Shown here: positions 1 through 9,678 of the stretch, in pieces
Layout of the letters: every line of letters starts with the position of its first letter
How positions within the stretch are numbered: the stretch's first letter is position 1
DNA from: Yoonia sp.
GTDB taxonomy: Bacteria; Pseudomonadota; Alphaproteobacteria; Rhodobacterales; Rhodobacteraceae
Reading direction: 5' to 3'
Length of the DNA: 64,000 nucleotides
Assembly (NCBI GenBank): GCA_023955335.1
Contig: JAGSGF010000010.1
Coordinates: 1 to 64,000 of the forward strand
Made by a program: the position numbers and the translations under genes
Notes under the pieces: generated by a model
Seen by the model: only the letters and a program-made list of their open reading frames with translations
Database searches by the model: none
What the model was told of the DNA's origin: nothing

Positions 1-445
1 CAGTCACTTGGTAACCAAATGTCTCTGATTCGCCATGTGTGACCTCAACATGCGGAATCGCCAGACCAAGTCCACCACCAACATAGGGTGTCAGATCACC
101 AACCGCATTTTCCCACCGGCGATAAGCATTCACCGTCAGTGTATTCAAACCGTCCGTAAACTCGAGCCGTTCATAGCCAGTTGGCAGGGTTTTCGGATAA
201 ATCTTGTTATGCGTAAAATCGAGCCCGTAGCCAAATTCAGACGATGACCAGATCGTTGCGCGAATCCCGTAATAGGGCGGCGCATCAAATGACTTGCCTT
301 CCCACACAACATTATTCGTTTCACCAAACGTGGTCACATCAGACGGCTGGGCCGACTGCAAACCACCATAAAAGCTTAACTCAACCTCGGCCATCGCCGT
401 GGCAGGCAGCATCAACATCGAAAGGCATATGAAAACTTGGCGCAT
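1..445 (-). CDS. Outer-membrane beta-barrel protein, lipid A oxidase-like (3' end off window)
   Basis: An open frame starts at the ATG at 445 and runs leftward out of the window, so only about 148 N-terminal residues are visible. It begins with a clear signal peptide (MRQVFICLSMLMLPATAMA, then EVELSF). The mature part is rich in aromatic and glycine residues in alternating patterns (FYGGLQ, YYGIRAT, GYGLDFTHN, YVGGGLGL), as expected of an eight-stranded outer-membrane barrel. The opening resembles proteins annotated as lipid A oxidase (LpxQ-like) in Rhodobacterales and Rhizobiales, which would act on lipopolysaccharide in the outer membrane; that family call is from memory. The general beta-barrel class is more secure than the enzyme name. 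It is transcribed divergently from petABC. Confidence 0.55.
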   Translation of the reverse strand, partial: MRQVFICLSMLMLPATAMAEVELSFYGGLQSAQPSDVTTFGETNNVVWEGKSFDAPPYYGIRATIWSSSEFGYGLDFTHNKIYPKTLPTGYERLEFTDGLNTLTVNAYRRWENAVGDLTPYVGGGLGLAIPHVEVTHGESETFGYQVT

Positions 446-834
446 CTGAGGGTCCGGTCATTATTAGCGTGTATCACTTATCGGGCATTTAGGCATCTAG
501 CGCCACCATGACAAGCAATTGTCATGTAAAGGTTAATTCAGAAACGTCCACGTGTCAGCCCTGTCAAATTGGCGCAGCGGAAATTTGCGAAGCGCGGACG
601 ACGAATAAATCAAGCCACGCAGGTCGGCTGCGAACGGCGTCATAAAAGCTCTGTTCTGTTCATCATCTGTTGGTCCTTTTGGGCCATGTCTGTCATCTAT
701 ATCATGCCTGCGCCTTATTGTCCGCTGGACGGATGCGTTTTTGAGGGCTAAACAGCGCCGGAATGGGTGTTAGGCAACTAGCATCCGTCTTATTCGTGCG
801 GGCCGTTTGGCCCCAAACATCGGAGATGCACCCC
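446..834. other. 389-base intergenic region between the barrel protein and petA
   Basis: No convincing gene is visible. Short frames in this stretch (for example 569-751) have no recognisable family features or good ribosome binding site. It must hold the divergent promoters for the barrel protein and petABC. The only clear structure is the palindrome at 507-526, listed separately. Confidence 0.6.
507..526. promoter_or_regulatory. Perfect 8-bp inverted repeat upstream of the barrel gene and petA
   Basis: CATGACAA, four spacer bases (GCAA), then TTGTCATG. This is a perfect 8-bp dyad lying 62 bases upstream of the barrel protein start and about 310 bases upstream of petA. It is AT-balanced, has no T-run and so looks more like an operator than a terminator. 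The cognate regulator is unknown. Confidence 0.4.
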
Positions 835-1395
835 GTGTCACATGCAGACGACCATCAAGGCACACGCCGCGACTTTATCTACTACGCCACCGCAGGAGCG
901 GGCGCAGTGGTTACAGGTGCGGCCGTCTGGCCTCTTGTCAATCAAATGAACCCATCCGCCGACGTGCTTGCGCTGGCCTCGATCCGCGTCGACGTTGGCG
1001 CAGTTGATCCCGGCACGCAGATCACTGTGTTGTGGCAGGGTAAACCCGTGTTTATTCGTAGCCGGACCGAAGAAGATATCGCCGAAGCCCGCGCCGTGGA
1101 CATCAGCGACCTGCCTGACCAAGGCGCGAACAATAACAACCTGACCGACGAAGCCCCAGCTACGGATGAAAATCGTAGCTTGGACGCAGACGGCAAGTGG
1201 CTCGTTCAAATGGGTGTCTGCACCCACCTTGGCTGTGTGCCTTTGGGTGACGAAGGTGACTTCGGCGGCTGGTTCTGCCCATGTCACGGGTCTCACTACG
1301 ACACCGCTGGCCGTATTCGCAAAGGTCCTGCACCCCGCAACCTTCCTGTTCCCGTCGCCGCGTTTGTCGACGAAACAACAATTCAACTCGGTTAA
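835..1395 (+). CDS. petA: Ubiquinol-cytochrome c reductase, Rieske iron-sulfur subunit
   Basis: Rieske [2Fe-2S] subunit of the cytochrome bc1 complex, which takes the first electron from ubiquinol and passes it to cytochrome c1 on the periplasmic side. The cluster ligands are visible as C129-T-H131-L-G-C134 and C148-P-C150-H151. A twin-arginine motif (RRDF, residues 11-14) precedes the single N-terminal membrane anchor (about 16-36), as usual for Tat-inserted Rieske proteins. I chose the GTG at 835 (186 residues, MSHADD...) because GGAG at 822-825 lies nine bases upstream and the product then matches the usual Rhodobacter N-terminus; the ATG at 826 abuts that GGAG directly. First gene of petABC, 12 bases before petB. 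Confidence 0.95.
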   Translation: MSHADDHQGTRRDFIYYATAGAGAVVTGAAVWPLVNQMNPSADVLALASIRVDVGAVDPGTQITVLWQGKPVFIRSRTEEDIAEARAVDISDLPDQGANNNNLTDEAPATDENRSLDADGKWLVQMGVCTHLGCVPLGDEGDFGGWFCPCHGSHYDTAGRIRKGPAPRNLPVPVAAFVDETTIQLG

Positions 1396-1407
1396 GGAGA
1401 GCAATCC

Positions 1408-2745
1408 ATGTCTGGTATTCCCCACGACCATTATGAACCGAAGTCGAACTTCACCAAAGGTGTCGAATCCCGCCTTCCGATCATTGGCCTTCTTTACACG
1501 ACGATAACGGCACCAACGCCGAAGAACCTGAACTGGATGTGGATTTGGGGCATTGTCCTGACCTTTACACTGGTGTTGCAGATCGCGACGGGTGTTGTGC
1601 TGGTTATGCACTATACACCGCATGTTGATATGGCGTTTGCGTCTGTTGAGCACATCATGCGTGACGTAAATGGCGGCCACATGATCCGTTATTTCCATAT
1701 GAATGGCGCATCGCTGTTCTTCTTTGCCGTTTATATCCACATGTTCCGCGGCCTCTACTATGGGTCCTACAAGGCACCCCGCGAGATCACATGGATCATC
1801 GGCATGCTCATCTACATCATGATGATGGGTGCAGGTTTCATGGGCTACGTTCTGCCATGGGGCCAAATGTCGTTCCACGGTACTGCGGTTATCACAGGCC
1901 TGTTCGGTGCGATCCCATTCGTTGGTGAAAGCTTGCAGACCTTACTCTTGGGCGCGAGCGCCGTTGGTCAACCTGCGTTGAACCGCTTCTTCTCGCTGCA
2001 CTATCTGCTGCCATTCATCATTGCAGGTCTTGTGATCGTGCACATCTGGGCATTTCACTCGACGGGCAACAACAACCCAACCGGGGTTGAGGTGCGTCGC
2101 GGTAGCAAAGAAGAAGCTGCCAAAGATACATTGCCGTTCTGGCCTTACTTCGTGATCAAGGATTTGTTCGCGTTGGCCATTATCTTGGCGGTGTTCATGG
2201 CTGTCGTTGGCTTCATGCCAAACTATCTTGGCCACCCCGATAACTACATCCCAGCCAACCCACTATCGACACCTGCACACATCGTTCCCGAATGGTACTA
2301 CTTACCATTCTACGCGATCCTGCGGGCGTTCACTGCGGATGTTTGGGCCGTTCAGCTCGTGAATTTCATCAGCTTCGGCATCATCGACGCCAAGTTCTTT
2401 GGTGTTCTGGCGATGTTCGGTGCGATCTTTGTGATGGCGCTGGCCCCTTGGTTGGACACATCGTCTGTCCGGTCTGGCCGGTTCCGACCAATGTTCAAGT
2501 GGTGGTTTGCCCTGCTTGTCGTGGACTTCATCGTCCTGATGTGGGCTGGGTCCCGTCCGGCTGAATTCCCATACGACTGGATTTCGCTGATTGGTGCGAC
2601 CTACTGGTTCGCTTACTTCCTGATCATCCTGCCAATTTTGGGTGTGATCGAAAAGCCGCTGACGGCACCAGCAACAATCGAAGATGACTTTAATGCGCAC
2701 TACGGCCCAAAAGATGGTGGCTCTGCTACCACTCCGGCTGAGTGA
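1408..2745 (+). CDS. petB: Cytochrome b of the bc1 complex
   Basis: Membrane subunit carrying the two b haems and the Qo and Qi quinone sites. The 445-residue length is that of the full-length Rhodobacter type, not the split plant b6 form. Haem ligands appear at H97, H111, H198 and H212, the same numbering as in R. capsulatus, and the Qo-site PEWY motif is at 294-297. Hydrophobic segments account for the expected eight transmembrane helices. An AAGGAG ribosome binding site lies seven bases before the ATG. It sits between petA and petC, in the canonical order. Confidence 0.98.
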   Translation: MSGIPHDHYEPKSNFTKGVESRLPIIGLLYTTITAPTPKNLNWMWIWGIVLTFTLVLQIATGVVLVMHYTPHVDMAFASVEHIMRDVNGGHMIRYFHMNGASLFFFAVYIHMFRGLYYGSYKAPREITWIIGMLIYIMMMGAGFMGYVLPWGQMSFHGTAVITGLFGAIPFVGESLQTLLLGASAVGQPALNRFFSLHYLLPFIIAGLVIVHIWAFHSTGNNNPTGVEVRRGSKEEAAKDTLPFWPYFVIKDLFALAIILAVFMAVVGFMPNYLGHPDNYIPANPLSTPAHIVPEWYYLPFYAILRAFTADVWAVQLVNFISFGIIDAKFFGVLAMFGAIFVMALAPWLDTSSVRSGRFRPMFKWWFALLVVDFIVLMWAGSRPAEFPYDWISLIGATYWFAYFLIILPILGVIEKPLTAPATIEDDFNAHYGPKDGGSATTPAE

Positions 2746-2761
2746 GAAAGGACCAAGACTG

Positions 2762-3604
2762 ATGTTCCGTAAACTCACCCTTGCTGCTGTTTTGGCCGTA
2801 TCGGCCACATCCGCAGTCGCTGAATCCGAAGCGCATGTCGAAAACTTCGACTTCTCCTTCGAGGGACCTTTTGGGTCCTTCGATCAGAACCAGCTGCAAC
2901 GCGGTCTCAAAATCTACACCGAGATTTGCTCTGCATGCCACGGTTTGGAATTGGTCGCGTTCCGCAACTTGCATGACGAAGGTGGCCCGTCGTTGCCCAC
3001 AGATCAGACGCTCGCCTATGCGGAAAACTATGAAGTGTTCGACCCGTCCCTGTTGGATGGCGAAGGCGACTTTCGCGCGGCAACACCTGCGGACAAGTTC
3101 CCTGGATCCGCACTGTCCAACGCACCTGACCTGTCTTTGATGGCAAAGGCGCGTGCAGGCTTTCACGGCCCATACGGCACTGGTTTGAACCAGTTGTTCA
3201 AAGGCATGGGTGGCCCCGAGTATATCGCGTCTTTGATGACCGGTTACGAAGAACCACCTGAATGCGCGCCAGAAGATTTCGACGGCCAATACAACGTGGC
3301 ATTCGCTGCGGGCGGCTATCCTGATGAATGCAAATACGAGAATGGTGACCATAAGTATCCCGGTTCTTGGATCTCAATGTCGCAGCCGCTTTACGGCGAA
3401 GACGTCGACTTTGACGATGGCCATGCAAACGATCTGCATCACGAAGCACAAGACGTTGCCGCCTTCCTGATGTGGACAGCCGAGCCAAAGATGATGGCAC
3501 GTAAGCAGGCTGGCCTGACTGGCGTGATCTTCCTGATCATCTTGTCGGTACTGCTTTACCTGACAAACAAACGGCTCTGGGCGCCGATCAAGAACAAAGA
3601 CTAA
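2762..3604 (+). CDS. petC: Cytochrome c1 of the bc1 complex
   Basis: Membrane-anchored c-type cytochrome that receives the electron from the Rieske protein and passes it to soluble or membrane cytochrome c. With the ATG at 2762 the protein has 280 residues, a signal peptide ending near AVA (18-20), the haem site C56-S-A-C59-H60, and a single C-terminal transmembrane helix (about 250-270) followed by a lysine-rich tail. An in-frame upstream ATG exists inside petB, but the 2762 start gives a proper signal peptide and has GAAAGGA upstream. Last gene of petABC, directly followed by a strong terminator. Confidence 0.97.
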   Translation: MFRKLTLAAVLAVSATSAVAESEAHVENFDFSFEGPFGSFDQNQLQRGLKIYTEICSACHGLELVAFRNLHDEGGPSLPTDQTLAYAENYEVFDPSLLDGEGDFRAATPADKFPGSALSNAPDLSLMAKARAGFHGPYGTGLNQLFKGMGGPEYIASLMTGYEEPPECAPEDFDGQYNVAFAAGGYPDECKYENGDHKYPGSWISMSQPLYGEDVDFDDGHANDLHHEAQDVAAFLMWTAEPKMMARKQAGLTGVIFLIILSVLLYLTNKRLWAPIKNKD

Positions 3605-3626
3605 TCGCAGCAAACGTTGTGTTGAA

Positions 3627-3655
3627 AAGGCCCGCCAATTTGGCGGGCCTTTTTT
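3627..3655 (+). terminator. Rho-independent terminator of petABC
   Basis: AAGGCCCGCCA, loop ATT, TGGCGGGCCTT, running into a T-tract. The 11-bp stem starts 22 bases after the petC stop codon. The A-rich left flank means it may also end transcripts arriving from thiQ on the other strand. Confidence 0.92.
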
Positions 3656-3676
3656 GTATCGGGGGTAGGATGGGTT

Positions 3677-4381
3677 TTAACCCATCTTGCCTAAATATCC
3701 CCGCAACCCTTTCGGTGGGTCGGCGAATATCTCGGCAGTTGGTCGTGGTGCGTGAACGACACCATCCGCAACCCACGCCACATGGTCGGCAACCCGCCGT
3801 GCGTCTGCAGGGTCATGCGTCACCATAAGGACCGTTGCCCCTGCATCTTGCACCACCATTTCTTGCATCAGATCAAGCATCTCATCCTTGAGGCGCGGAC
3901 CAAGCGCCGCAAAAGGCTCATCCAACAAGACAACAGGTCGGTCTGCCAATAGCAACCGTGCGAGCGCAACGCGACTTTGCTGCCCGCCGGACAGCGCCGC
4001 CGGTTTACGGTCTGCCATATTAAGCAGGCCAACGCGGTCAAGAACCGACAAAACCGAACAGCGTGCAGCAGCGTCCAACTTGCGGTGCGTCCCCAGCCCA
4101 AGACCGACATTTTCAAAAATGCTCAGATGCGGGAACAGGTTATTGTCCTGAAACAGCATGCTGACCGGGCGTTTCCCGGGCGCCAAGGATGTAAACGAAA
4201 CACCGTCCAACAACACCTGTCCGCTCTGCGCTGTGACAAACCCTGCGATAGCCAGCAGCAGCGTGGATTTCCCCGCGCCAGACGGACCAATCACCGCTGT
4301 GATCGCCCGCTTTGAAAAATGCACATCAGCGCTCAGATGAAACGCCCCTTGGGTCAGTTCCAGTTTTTCACAAGTCAGCAT
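3677..4381 (-). CDS. thiQ: Thiamine ABC transporter ATP-binding protein
   Basis: ATPase of the ThiBPQ importer for thiamine and thiamine pyrophosphate. With the start at 4381 (MLTCEKLEL) it has 234 residues, the usual ThiQ size. It shows a Walker A loop G32-PSGAGKS-T40, the signature LSGGQQ at 130-135, Walker B VVLLDEP at 150-156 and the switch histidine H189. The start at 4381 overlaps the thiP 3' end by 14 bases, which indicates translational coupling and favours it over the upstream alternative at 4420. Last gene of the thiBPQ operon, under the TPP riboswitch at 6906-6985. Confidence 0.92.
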   Translation of the reverse strand: MLTCEKLELTQGAFHLSADVHFSKRAITAVIGPSGAGKSTLLLAIAGFVTAQSGQVLLDGVSFTSLAPGKRPVSMLFQDNNLFPHLSIFENVGLGLGTHRKLDAAARCSVLSVLDRVGLLNMADRKPAALSGGQQSRVALARLLLADRPVVLLDEPFAALGPRLKDEMLDLMQEMVVQDAGATVLMVTHDPADARRVADHVAWVADGVVHAPRPTAEIFADPPKGLRGYLGKMG

Positions 4382-5894
4382 CAATGCGCCCTCCTTGGTC
4401 ACATATCCAAAACAGCGCAAAGCTTAACACCAGCAGCACCAGTGCGGCACCCGCCGCTGCATCCATCCGGTAGGCCCCCATCAAACGGTACATCGCCAGC
4501 GGCAGTGTTTCTTGGGCGTCACCCGCGAACAATGCGATCACGCCCAAATCACCCATCGACAACGCCGCCGCCAGTCCTGCGGCAAACCCCAACGGCCTGC
4601 GCAAACGCGGCACAATTACCCGTATTGTCCAGACCCAAGGCGACATATCCAGGATCGCGCCAAGTCGGGCGTAATCGGATGTGATCTTATCAACTGTCGG
4701 CGCAACGGACCGCAACGCAAAGGGCAGCGCCAGCACTGCATTGACCAACGCAGTCACGACCAAGGCGAGCTTTGCAGGATTCGCAAACGGATAGACCAGC
4801 AAGAACAACCCCGTACCCACAACCAATGAGGATGCCGCCAATGGCAAAACGCCGACAAGTCCGACAGTCCGGCCACCCCGCAACGCAAGCGCCAGCGTCA
4901 GCCCGATGCACAGCGCAGCCGAGATGATCGCAACAATCACAGATCGTAACGCGGCCCGCCAAATGTCGGACGGTAGTTCAAACAGCCCCGGCACGCCGCG
5001 CACGATCACCATGACAAGGGGCACCAACAGGAATGCAGCCGCCAGCGCGATGATCACGCCGTCAGCCCAACGGCTTCCGTCCCACCGATCAACGCTGCGG
5101 TCTAGGCCTGCGCCAAATCCATCAACTGCCGTCATGCGCCATGCCAACGCAGCCGCGATCAGGCACAGTCCAAATTGGATTAGCGCCAGCATTGCCGCAC
5201 GGCCCAAGTCGAAATCAAACCGGAGGGCTTGATAAATCGCCAGTTCCACTGTTGTCGCACGCGGCCCTCCACCCAAGGTTAGCGCGACCGCGAAACTGGT
5301 GAGACAGATCAGAAATACAATGAGGAATGCAGGCGGCAAAACCGCGCGCAACATGGGGCGTTCAAGCAAACGCCCGACAGGGGCATCAAGGCTTGCAGCC
5401 AGCCGGAACCGCTCTGCCGGAATGGATAGCCATCCTTGCAAAATCAGGCGTGTCACCAGTGGGAGGTTGAAAAATACATGCGCCAAGACAACGCCATGAA
5501 ATCCGTAAATTGACACGTCGGGCAGACCCAATGCACCCAATGCATCGTTCAGAATTCCGTTCCGGCCGAAAACGGCAAGCAGACCCAGAACCGCAACGAT
5601 CACGGGCAAAAGAAACGGCGCACCCAAAAGGGTCACAAGCACTGACCGCCCCCAGAACCGCCGCCGCGCCAACGCGCGGGCCACTGGGATGGCCAGCAAA
5701 CAACTTAGGCCTGCGGATACCAATGCTTGCGTGACGGTGAACCGGACCGCAGCCCAGTCAGCGGGGCCAAGCCCCCGTCCCCAATCCGCACGCCACGCCA
5801 CAGCACCCAAGGTGCCAAGCGTCAACGCAAGCACAAGCCCGACAGCGATACCGCCGGGCTTGGTTGGGTTTATTGCGACAGCGCGTTGCGCCAT
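4368..5894 (-). CDS. thiP: Thiamine ABC transporter permease
   Basis: Inner-membrane permease with two fused permease halves in 508 residues, typical of ThiP (a Fe3+/thiamine-type double permease). Roughly 12 hydrophobic segments are seen, and each half carries an EAA-like loop (for example RFRLAASLDAP in the first half and DYARLGAILDMSP in the second). It overlaps thiB upstream by 25 bases and thiQ downstream by 14 bases, so the three are one transcript. Identification rests on the operon, the TPP riboswitch and the domain layout. Confidence 0.92.
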   Translation of the reverse strand: MAQRAVAINPTKPGGIAVGLVLALTLGTLGAVAWRADWGRGLGPADWAAVRFTVTQALVSAGLSCLLAIPVARALARRRFWGRSVLVTLLGAPFLLPVIVAVLGLLAVFGRNGILNDALGALGLPDVSIYGFHGVVLAHVFFNLPLVTRLILQGWLSIPAERFRLAASLDAPVGRLLERPMLRAVLPPAFLIVFLICLTSFAVALTLGGGPRATTVELAIYQALRFDFDLGRAAMLALIQFGLCLIAAALAWRMTAVDGFGAGLDRSVDRWDGSRWADGVIIALAAAFLLVPLVMVIVRGVPGLFELPSDIWRAALRSVIVAIISAALCIGLTLALALRGGRTVGLVGVLPLAASSLVVGTGLFLLVYPFANPAKLALVVTALVNAVLALPFALRSVAPTVDKITSDYARLGAILDMSPWVWTIRVIVPRLRRPLGFAAGLAAALSMGDLGVIALFAGDAQETLPLAMYRLMGAYRMDAAAGAALVLLVLSFALFWICDQGGRIDADL

Positions 5895-6853
5895 TCATCC
5901 AATGCCGCAGGCCGTGCAGCCAACGCATCCTCTGGCGACATCAACAGCGCCTTTGCAGGGGTGATCAACGTGTCAAACCCGTCTGGCAGACCGTCCGCTG
6001 TGGTTGTCGCTGGGTACATCCAGTTTGTTGTGGGGATAATTGTCTGGAACGCATCACCAACCATGAACGCCAGAAACTGATCAGCCAGTTCCGGGACATC
6101 CGTACTGGCAACCTTGCCTGCGACTTCGACTTGCATGTAGTGGCCTTCGTCAAATGCCCACGCGACCTTGCTCTCGTCTTCCTCAGCGATCAGATGATAC
6201 GCGGGAGATGTCGTGTAGGACAGTGCTGCATCAGCCTCGCCGTCCAAAAACAAGCCATAGGCTTCTGACCAACCGGGGGTGACGGTGACGATGTTATCCG
6301 CCAAGTCAGCCCAGATTTGACCCGCGTCATCGCCGTAAGCGGCCTTGACCCACATCAGCAGTCCAAGACCCGGTGTGGACGACCGTGGATCTTGGATCAC
6401 AACTTTGATGTCGCTGTCGGCTAGCGTGCGCAGCGATGTTGGCGCATCCGCACCCGCGTTCCCGACAAAGGCAAAGTAGCCCCAGTCGAACGGAAGGAAT
6501 TCAGCATCGTCCCAAGCAATGGGCAATGCCAGATCAGCGGTCACACCATGCGGCGCAAACAACCCCGTGGCGCGCGCCGCAGCCGTCAGGTTGGTATCCA
6601 GACCCAGAACCACGTCGGCATCCGTGCGTGGACCTTCAAGCTGAAGACGCGCCAAAAGCGCGGCACCATCGCCAGCGCCCACAAATTGCAGATCGCAGGC
6701 ACAGGTTTCTTCAAACGCAGCCTCCACCGCAGGGCCGGGACCCCAATCGCTGGTAAAGCTGTCGTACGTTAAAATTGTCAAAACAGGGGTCTCGGCAGTG
6801 GCAACAGTTGCCATGCAAAGTCCCGCGACAGTCGTCAGAATGATCGGTTTCAT
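5870..6853 (-). CDS. thiB: Thiamine ABC transporter substrate-binding protein
   Basis: Periplasmic thiamine-binding protein delivering substrate to ThiPQ. It has a signal peptide (MKPIILTTVAGLCMATVATA) followed by TPVLTILTYDSF, the family's characteristic mature N-terminus, and a binding-protein fold of about 327 residues. Three consecutive ATG codons occur (6859, 6856, 6853). I chose 6853 because the GGAGG at 6861-6865 then lies seven bases away and the signal peptide starts with MK. The leader contains a TPP riboswitch, so the operon should be repressed when cellular TPP is high. Confidence 0.92.
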   Translation of the reverse strand: MKPIILTTVAGLCMATVATAETPVLTILTYDSFTSDWGPGPAVEAAFEETCACDLQFVGAGDGAALLARLQLEGPRTDADVVLGLDTNLTAAARATGLFAPHGVTADLALPIAWDDAEFLPFDWGYFAFVGNAGADAPTSLRTLADSDIKVVIQDPRSSTPGLGLLMWVKAAYGDDAGQIWADLADNIVTVTPGWSEAYGLFLDGEADAALSYTTSPAYHLIAEEDESKVAWAFDEGHYMQVEVAGKVASTDVPELADQFLAFMVGDAFQTIIPTTNWMYPATTTADGLPDGFDTLITPAKALLMSPEDALAARPAALDEWRNALSQ

Positions 6854-6905
6854 CATCATATCCTCCAAATGCGACGGGCGGATTGGGGGACAGCGTAACC
6901 GCTAG

Positions 6906-6985
6906 ACCTTCCCTCCGCCGGTCTTAACCGGTTCAGGTTCTACGGGTCCGCTTGCGCATCTCAGCCTTGTAAGGCCCCCCGAGGT
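6906..6985 (-). promoter_or_regulatory. TPP (THI-box) riboswitch in the thiBPQ leader
   Basis: Read on the minus strand, the leader has the conserved THI-box blocks in order: the CGGGG start, the pyrimidine-sensing loop CTGAGATG, the ACCTGAACCGG block and the closing GGCGGAGGGA. Outer ACCT and AGGT ends can pair as helix P1. The 3' end is about 50 bases before the thiB start, which would suit translational control by masking the GGAGG site, though no alternative pairing was computed. Confidence 0.95.
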
Positions 6986-7024
6986 AAGGCTTAGGTAGCG
7001 CGACAGATATCAAAAGGCAACAAC

Positions 7025-7888
7025 ATGACTGATCATATAAAAGGCATCGCGATTACCACGCTTGGAATCTTGCTCGTGACGCCCGATACGATTTTCGTTC
7101 GGATGATTGTTGCAGACCCAATGGTGATCAGCTTTTGGCGCGGGCTACTGTCGGGCTTGGTCGTTCTGATCCTGGTCAGCGCGATCCAAGGGCAGGCAGG
7201 GTTTCGGGCTGTGTTCAAAACAGGGTGGCTCGGCGTGTTGTATGTCGGGCTCATCGGGTCCACGACATTCGCCGTTGTTTTGGCCGTCGAGCATACCAGC
7301 GTCGCAAATGTGGTATTCATCTTTGCCGCGATGCCCATCTTTGCCCTGATATTTAGCCGCATATTGCTGGGAGAGCCGATCCGCAGACGCATGGTCCTGA
7401 CAATGTTCGCCGTGATCGCAGGTCTTTGCATCATCGCCTACGGGTCACAATCATCACAAATCGCATCATGGAAAGGCGACCTGTGGGCGCTGTATGTCGC
7501 AGTGGCCTATGCTTTGGCTCTGACCATCCTGCGGATGCTGAAAGGCACCTCCATGGTCCCCGCAATCCCCGTCGCCTATATTGGCGCTGCAGTGTTGGTC
7601 GGTCTGTTTATCGACCCTATTCCAGCGTTTTCGGCGCAATGGCCGACGTTCGTGGCGCATGGTGTCTTTATCGGGTTAGCAACCTGCCTGCTGACAATCG
7701 GTCCCCGTTACATTAGCGCGGCCGAGGTGGCGTTGCTGGTTTTACTGGAATCAGTTCTCGCCCCGCTGTTGATCTGGGCCATCGCCGATGAACATCCGGG
7801 GCAATGGGCAATCATTGGCGGAATGGTGGTTATCGGGGCGCTGATTATTTCGAATGTCGTGGCCTTGCGCCGCAGGGCTTCCCCCTGA
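7025..7888 (+). CDS. EamA/DMT-family membrane transporter
   Basis: A 287-residue protein with about ten hydrophobic helices arranged as two EamA repeats, the drug/metabolite transporter fold. The N-terminal helix reads GILLVTPDTIFVRMIV, and the fourth and ninth helices carry the usual small-residue patterns. Substrate cannot be told from sequence. It diverges from the riboswitch-controlled thiB (gap about 40 bases from the aptamer end) and precedes aroC by 42 bases in the same direction, so it may share a transcript with aroC. Confidence 0.85.
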   Translation: MTDHIKGIAITTLGILLVTPDTIFVRMIVADPMVISFWRGLLSGLVVLILVSAIQGQAGFRAVFKTGWLGVLYVGLIGSTTFAVVLAVEHTSVANVVFIFAAMPIFALIFSRILLGEPIRRRMVLTMFAVIAGLCIIAYGSQSSQIASWKGDLWALYVAVAYALALTILRMLKGTSMVPAIPVAYIGAAVLVGLFIDPIPAFSAQWPTFVAHGVFIGLATCLLTIGPRYISAAEVALLVLLESVLAPLLIWAIADEHPGQWAIIGGMVVIGALIISNVVALRRRASP

Positions 7889-7930
7889 CCGCCGTTTGCA
7901 ATATTCGATACCCAAGCAAGGAGCACGCAC

Positions 7931-9037
7931 ATGTCGATCAATAGCTTTGGCCATCTTTTCAAGTTCACCACATGGGGCGAAAGCCACGGACCCGCCTTGG
8001 GCGCGACCGTTGACGGGTGTCCTCCAAATGTGCCGCTTGATGCGCCCATGATCCAACAGTGGCTTGATAAACGCCGCCCCGGTCTGAACAAAAACACGAC
8101 ACAACGGCAAGAAGCTGACGCCGTCAAAATCCTGTCTGGCGTATTTGAAGGCCGGACCACTGGGACCCCCATTCAGTTGATGATCGAAAACACTGACCAG
8201 CGGTCAAAGGACTACGGCGATATCGCCAACACATTCCGGCCCGGTCATGCGGATATAACTTATCACCAGAAATACGGCCTGCGCGATTATCGCGGTGGCG
8301 GGCGGTCATCTGCCCGTGAAACTGCCAGCCGTGTTGCTGCTGGTGGGGTCGCTCGTGAAGCGATTGCAGCGATTGCGCCCAACGTCCAAATCCGTGGCTA
8401 CATGACCCAGATGGGTGAAAAGAAAATCGATCCCGCAAAGGTTGATTGGGGCCAGATCGACCAGAATGATTTCTTCTGCCCCGATGCTGATGCAGCTGCT
8501 GAATGGAACGACTATCTGGCGTGGCTGCGCAAGGATGACCACAACTCTGTCGGCGCCATTATCGAGGTCGTTGCGCGCGGCGTCCCCGCAGGGATCGGCG
8601 CACCGGTTTATGCCAAGTTAGACACTGATTTGTCCGCCGCAATGATGTCGATCAACGCCGTAAAAGGCGTCGAAATTGGCGAAGGAATGGCCGCGGCTGC
8701 CCTGACCGGGCGCGAAAACGCGGACGAAATCTTCATGGGGAATGACGGACAGCCCGTCTATTCTTCCAACCACGCTGGCGGCATTTTGGGCGGCATCAGC
8801 ACGGGCCAGGACATCGTTGTGCGGTTTGCCGTCAAACCAACATCGTCGATCCTGTCACCACGTCAATCGATCCGCATGGACGGGACCCCAACCGAAGTCA
8901 TCACCAAAGGCCGCCACGACCCGTGCGTTGGTATTCGTGCCGTTCCCGTAGGCGAGGCTATGATGGCGTGCGTGATCCTTGATCACCTGCTGCTGGACCG
9001 TGGACAAACAGGCGGCGTACGCGGCGAAATCGGATGA
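7931..9037 (+). CDS. aroC: Chorismate synthase
   Basis: Catalyses the last shikimate-pathway step, 5-enolpyruvylshikimate 3-phosphate to chorismate, using reduced FMN. The 368-residue length is standard. Family signatures are visible: GESHGPALG at 16-24, KRRPG at 47-51, the RPGHAD block with H106, and the FMN/phosphate loop [14 protein letters not shown] at 119-132. An AAGGAG site lies nine bases before the ATG. Its 3' end overlaps the following HD-domain gene by four bases. Confidence 0.97.
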   Translation: MSINSFGHLFKFTTWGESHGPALGATVDGCPPNVPLDAPMIQQWLDKRRPGLNKNTTQRQEADAVKILSGVFEGRTTGTPIQLMIENTDQRSKDYGDIANTFRPGHADITYHQKYGLRDYRGGGRSSARETASRVAAGGVAREAIAAIAPNVQIRGYMTQMGEKKIDPAKVDWGQIDQNDFFCPDADAAAEWNDYLAWLRKDDHNSVGAIIEVVARGVPAGIGAPVYAKLDTDLSAAMMSINAVKGVEIGEGMAAAALTGRENADEIFMGNDGQPVYSSNHAGGILGGISTGQDIVVRFAVKPTSSILSPRQSIRMDGTPTEVITKGRHDPCVGIRAVPVGEAMMACVILDHLLLDRGQTGGVRGEIG

Positions 9038-9678
9038 TCTTGCGTGACGGGCTTCGCACCCATCTGGTTGCGGCTAGCGTGGGCGACACGGCCCACGATG
9101 TGGCGCATACGGATCGCGTTTGGGCAAATGCGCAAGTCATCTGTGCGGGTGAAATGCCTTGCGATATGACTGTTCTGCTTGCGGCATGTTATTTCCACGA
9201 TCTTGTCACGCTTCCAAAGAACAGTCCTGATCGCGCAGTTGCATCTGCGATGTCAGCGGATGCGGCCAAGCCTGTTTTGCTGGAACTGGGTTTAACTGAC
9301 GATCAAATCGCAAACGCATGTCACGCGATTACGGCTCACAGCTTTTCTGCAAACATTCCGCCGACAACGGCAGAGGCGAAGATTCTGCAAGACGCGGACC
9401 GGATTGAAGCGCTTGGCGCAATTGGAATCGCGCGTTGCTTTGCGACCACTGGTGTTTTGGGCGGTGGGCTGTTTCATGGGCTGGACCCATTTGGGACCGA
9501 TCGTGAACTAGACGACAAAGCCTACGCCGTTGATCACTTTAAGCTGAAGCTGCTCCGCCTGCCAGATACGATGCAAACCGCATCAGGGCGCGCGTTGGCC
9601 ACAACCCGTGCGGATGTGCTGCGCAGCTTTCTGGACCAGCTGGCGATCGAATTGGATGTGCCTATTAGCGGATGGTAG
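9034..9678 (+). CDS. HD-domain phosphohydrolase
   Basis: A 214-residue protein with the metal-binding pattern of HD hydrolases: H25 in AHTDRV, H55-D56 in CYFHDLV, and D122 in [10 protein letters not shown]. The layout resembles the YedJ/YpgQ-like group (putative nucleotide or phosphate ester hydrolases in the cytoplasm), but no specific substrate can be assigned. The start codon overlaps the aroC stop (ATGA), so the two are translationally coupled. It converges with the EamA gene on the other strand, the two 3' ends overlapping by 14 bases. Confidence 0.85.
   Translation: MILRDGLRTHLVAASVGDTAHDVAHTDRVWANAQVICAGEMPCDMTVLLAACYFHDLVTLPKNSPDRAVASAMSADAAKPVLLELGLTDDQIANACHAITAHSFSANIPPTTAEAKILQDADRIEALGAIGIARCFATTGVLGGGLFHGLDPFGTDRELDDKAYAVDHFKLKLLRLPDTMQTASGRALATTRADVLRSFLDQLAIELDVPISGW

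Noticed and set aside
569-751. 60-residue frame upstream of petA
   Set aside because: No good ribosome binding site, no recognisable sequence, and it lies in the presumed petABC promoter region.
838-1878. 346-residue frame on the minus strand opposite petA and petB
   Set aside because: It is the antisense shadow of two certain genes, rich in His, Arg and Cys without any domain pattern.
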